From positions 1 through 6,986 of the forward strand of contig CASDUB010000131.1 in the NCBI GenBank assembly GCA_949283905.1: a DNA stretch of 6,986 bases. The letters run 5' to 3'. The translations under genes were made by a program, and so were the position numbers. Below are positions 6,210-6,986 of this stretch, in pieces. Under the pieces are notes generated by a model. The model was given only the letters and a program-made list of their open reading frames with translations. It ran no database searches and was not told where the DNA came from. The number at the start of each line of letters is the position of its first letter. Positions within the stretch are counted from its first letter, which is position 1. Source of the DNA: an uncultured Lachnospiraceae bacterium (GTDB taxonomy: Bacteria > Bacillota > Clostridia > Lachnospirales > Lachnospiraceae).

Positions 6210-6986
6210 ATGAAAGTTAAAGCGCATGCAAAGATAAATCTTGGCCTTGATATCGTTTCTAAAAGAGAAGACGGATATCATGAATTAAATACTCTGTTCT
6301 GCGAGCTGAAGCTTCACGATGAAATAGAAGTCGATATTACGGAAAAAGCAGGGATAACACTTACATGTTCTGACAGCTCGTTATCATGCGAAGAGGATAA
6401 TCTCGCATACAGAGCAGCGGATATTTTATTAGAAAGATACATGCCTGACGGCGGCGTGAAAATTCATATAAATAAAAATATTCCTATGGGAGCGGGACTT
6501 GGCGGAGGAAGCTCTGATGCGGCGGCAGTTTTAAAAGCCGTAAACAGTCTTTTCGGATTAAATATTGATAATGATGAACTTCGTAAAATCGGCGCAAAGC
6601 TGGGCGCGGACGTACCATTTTTTATTGAAGGGAAAATGGCGCATGCAAAAGGCATAGGAGAGAAGCTCAGCCATTTCGACGGCTGTGAATTGCCGCCTAT
6701 GCTTATAATAAAACCGAATATTTCAATTCCGACCGGATGGGCTTATAAAACAGTCGATGAATGCAGGGATGTTTTTCATCCCGATATAGATAAACTGATT
6801 GAAGCGGTTAATTCGGGAGATTACATCGGTATATGCAGATATGCAGGAAATACTTTTGAAAATGCGATCTTAGAACAGTTCCCTGTTATAGAAAAAATTA
6901 AATCAAGGTCAAAGGAACTCGGAGCCGGAACATGCGTTATGACCGGAAGCGGTTCCGCATTGTTCGCGATTTTCAAAGATGATAAA
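6210..6986 (+). CDS. ispE: 4-diphosphocytidyl-2-C-methyl-D-erythritol kinase IspE, 3'-truncated by window end
   Basis: This GHMP-family kinase phosphorylates the 2-hydroxyl of CDP-methylerythritol with ATP, the fourth step of the non-mevalonate isoprenoid pathway. The frame is open from the ATG to the last base (259 codons, no stop), so the C-terminus is cut off; the family is usually about 280-300 aa, so roughly 25-40 residues are missing. Visible motifs are AKINLGLDI (7-15, with the active-site K8), KREDGYHEL (18-26), the ATP-binding loop PMGAGLGGGSSDAA (92-105), the catalytic aspartate D134 in GADVPFF (132-138) and the C-terminal GHMP motif MTGSGSALFAIF (244-255). The start is supported by AGAGG (6200-6204), 5 nt before the ATG. 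The gene is divergent from plsC with a 77-nt gap. It appears complete in function up to the window edge. Confidence 0.93.
   Translation, partial: MKVKAHAKINLGLDIVSKREDGYHELNTLFCELKLHDEIEVDITEKAGITLTCSDSSLSCEEDNLAYRAADILLERYMPDGGVKIHINKNIPMGAGLGGGSSDAAAVLKAVNSLFGLNIDNDELRKIGAKLGADVPFFIEGKMAHAKGIGEKLSHFDGCELPPMLIIKPNISIPTGWAYKTVDECRDVFHPDIDKLIEAVNSGDYIGICRYAGNTFENAILEQFPVIEKIKSRSKELGAGTCVMTGSGSALFAIFKDDK

Overview
The window looks like ordinary chromosomal DNA from an AT-rich Firmicute, most likely a Clostridia / Lachnospiraceae-type organism. This rests on strong purine-rich ribosome binding sites, frequent AGA/GGA/ATA codons, the DEOXP (ispE) isoprenoid pathway, a DUF1934 (YwiB-like) protein that is typical of Firmicutes, and the style of the HisC and Trk proteins. 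The taxonomic call is inference from protein appearance; there is no rRNA or other marker here. No mobile element, CRISPR array, tRNA or rRNA was seen.

Left part (1-138): a hairpin at 3-31 looks like the terminator of the preceding transcript. It is followed by a good sigma-A-like promoter (41-69) and a leader of about 62 nt.

Main block (139-5355, + strand): five genes with gaps of 13, 9, 33 and 23 nt, very probably one operon. They are a membrane-anchored protein with a glycerophosphodiesterase (GDPD) fold, trkA (cytosolic NAD-binding gating subunit of the Trk potassium transporter), trkH (its membrane pore), hisC (histidinol-phosphate aminotransferase) and a DUF1934 beta-barrel protein. 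The block ends at a hairpin (about 5362-5386) that can serve both strands. trkA and trkH clearly work together in K+ uptake. hisC and the DUF1934 gene have no obvious functional tie to potassium.

Right part (5413-6986): plsC (lysophosphatidic acid acyltransferase, - strand) converges on the shared terminator and is divergent from ispE (CDP-ME kinase, + strand, cut off by the window end). Their starts are only 77 nt apart, and the two best promoter candidates interlock in that gap.

The most notable observation is that the first gene keeps the GDPD scaffold but has lost nearly all the residues the family uses for metal binding and catalysis. It therefore looks like an intact, expressed pseudoenzyme at the head of a Trk potassium-uptake operon.
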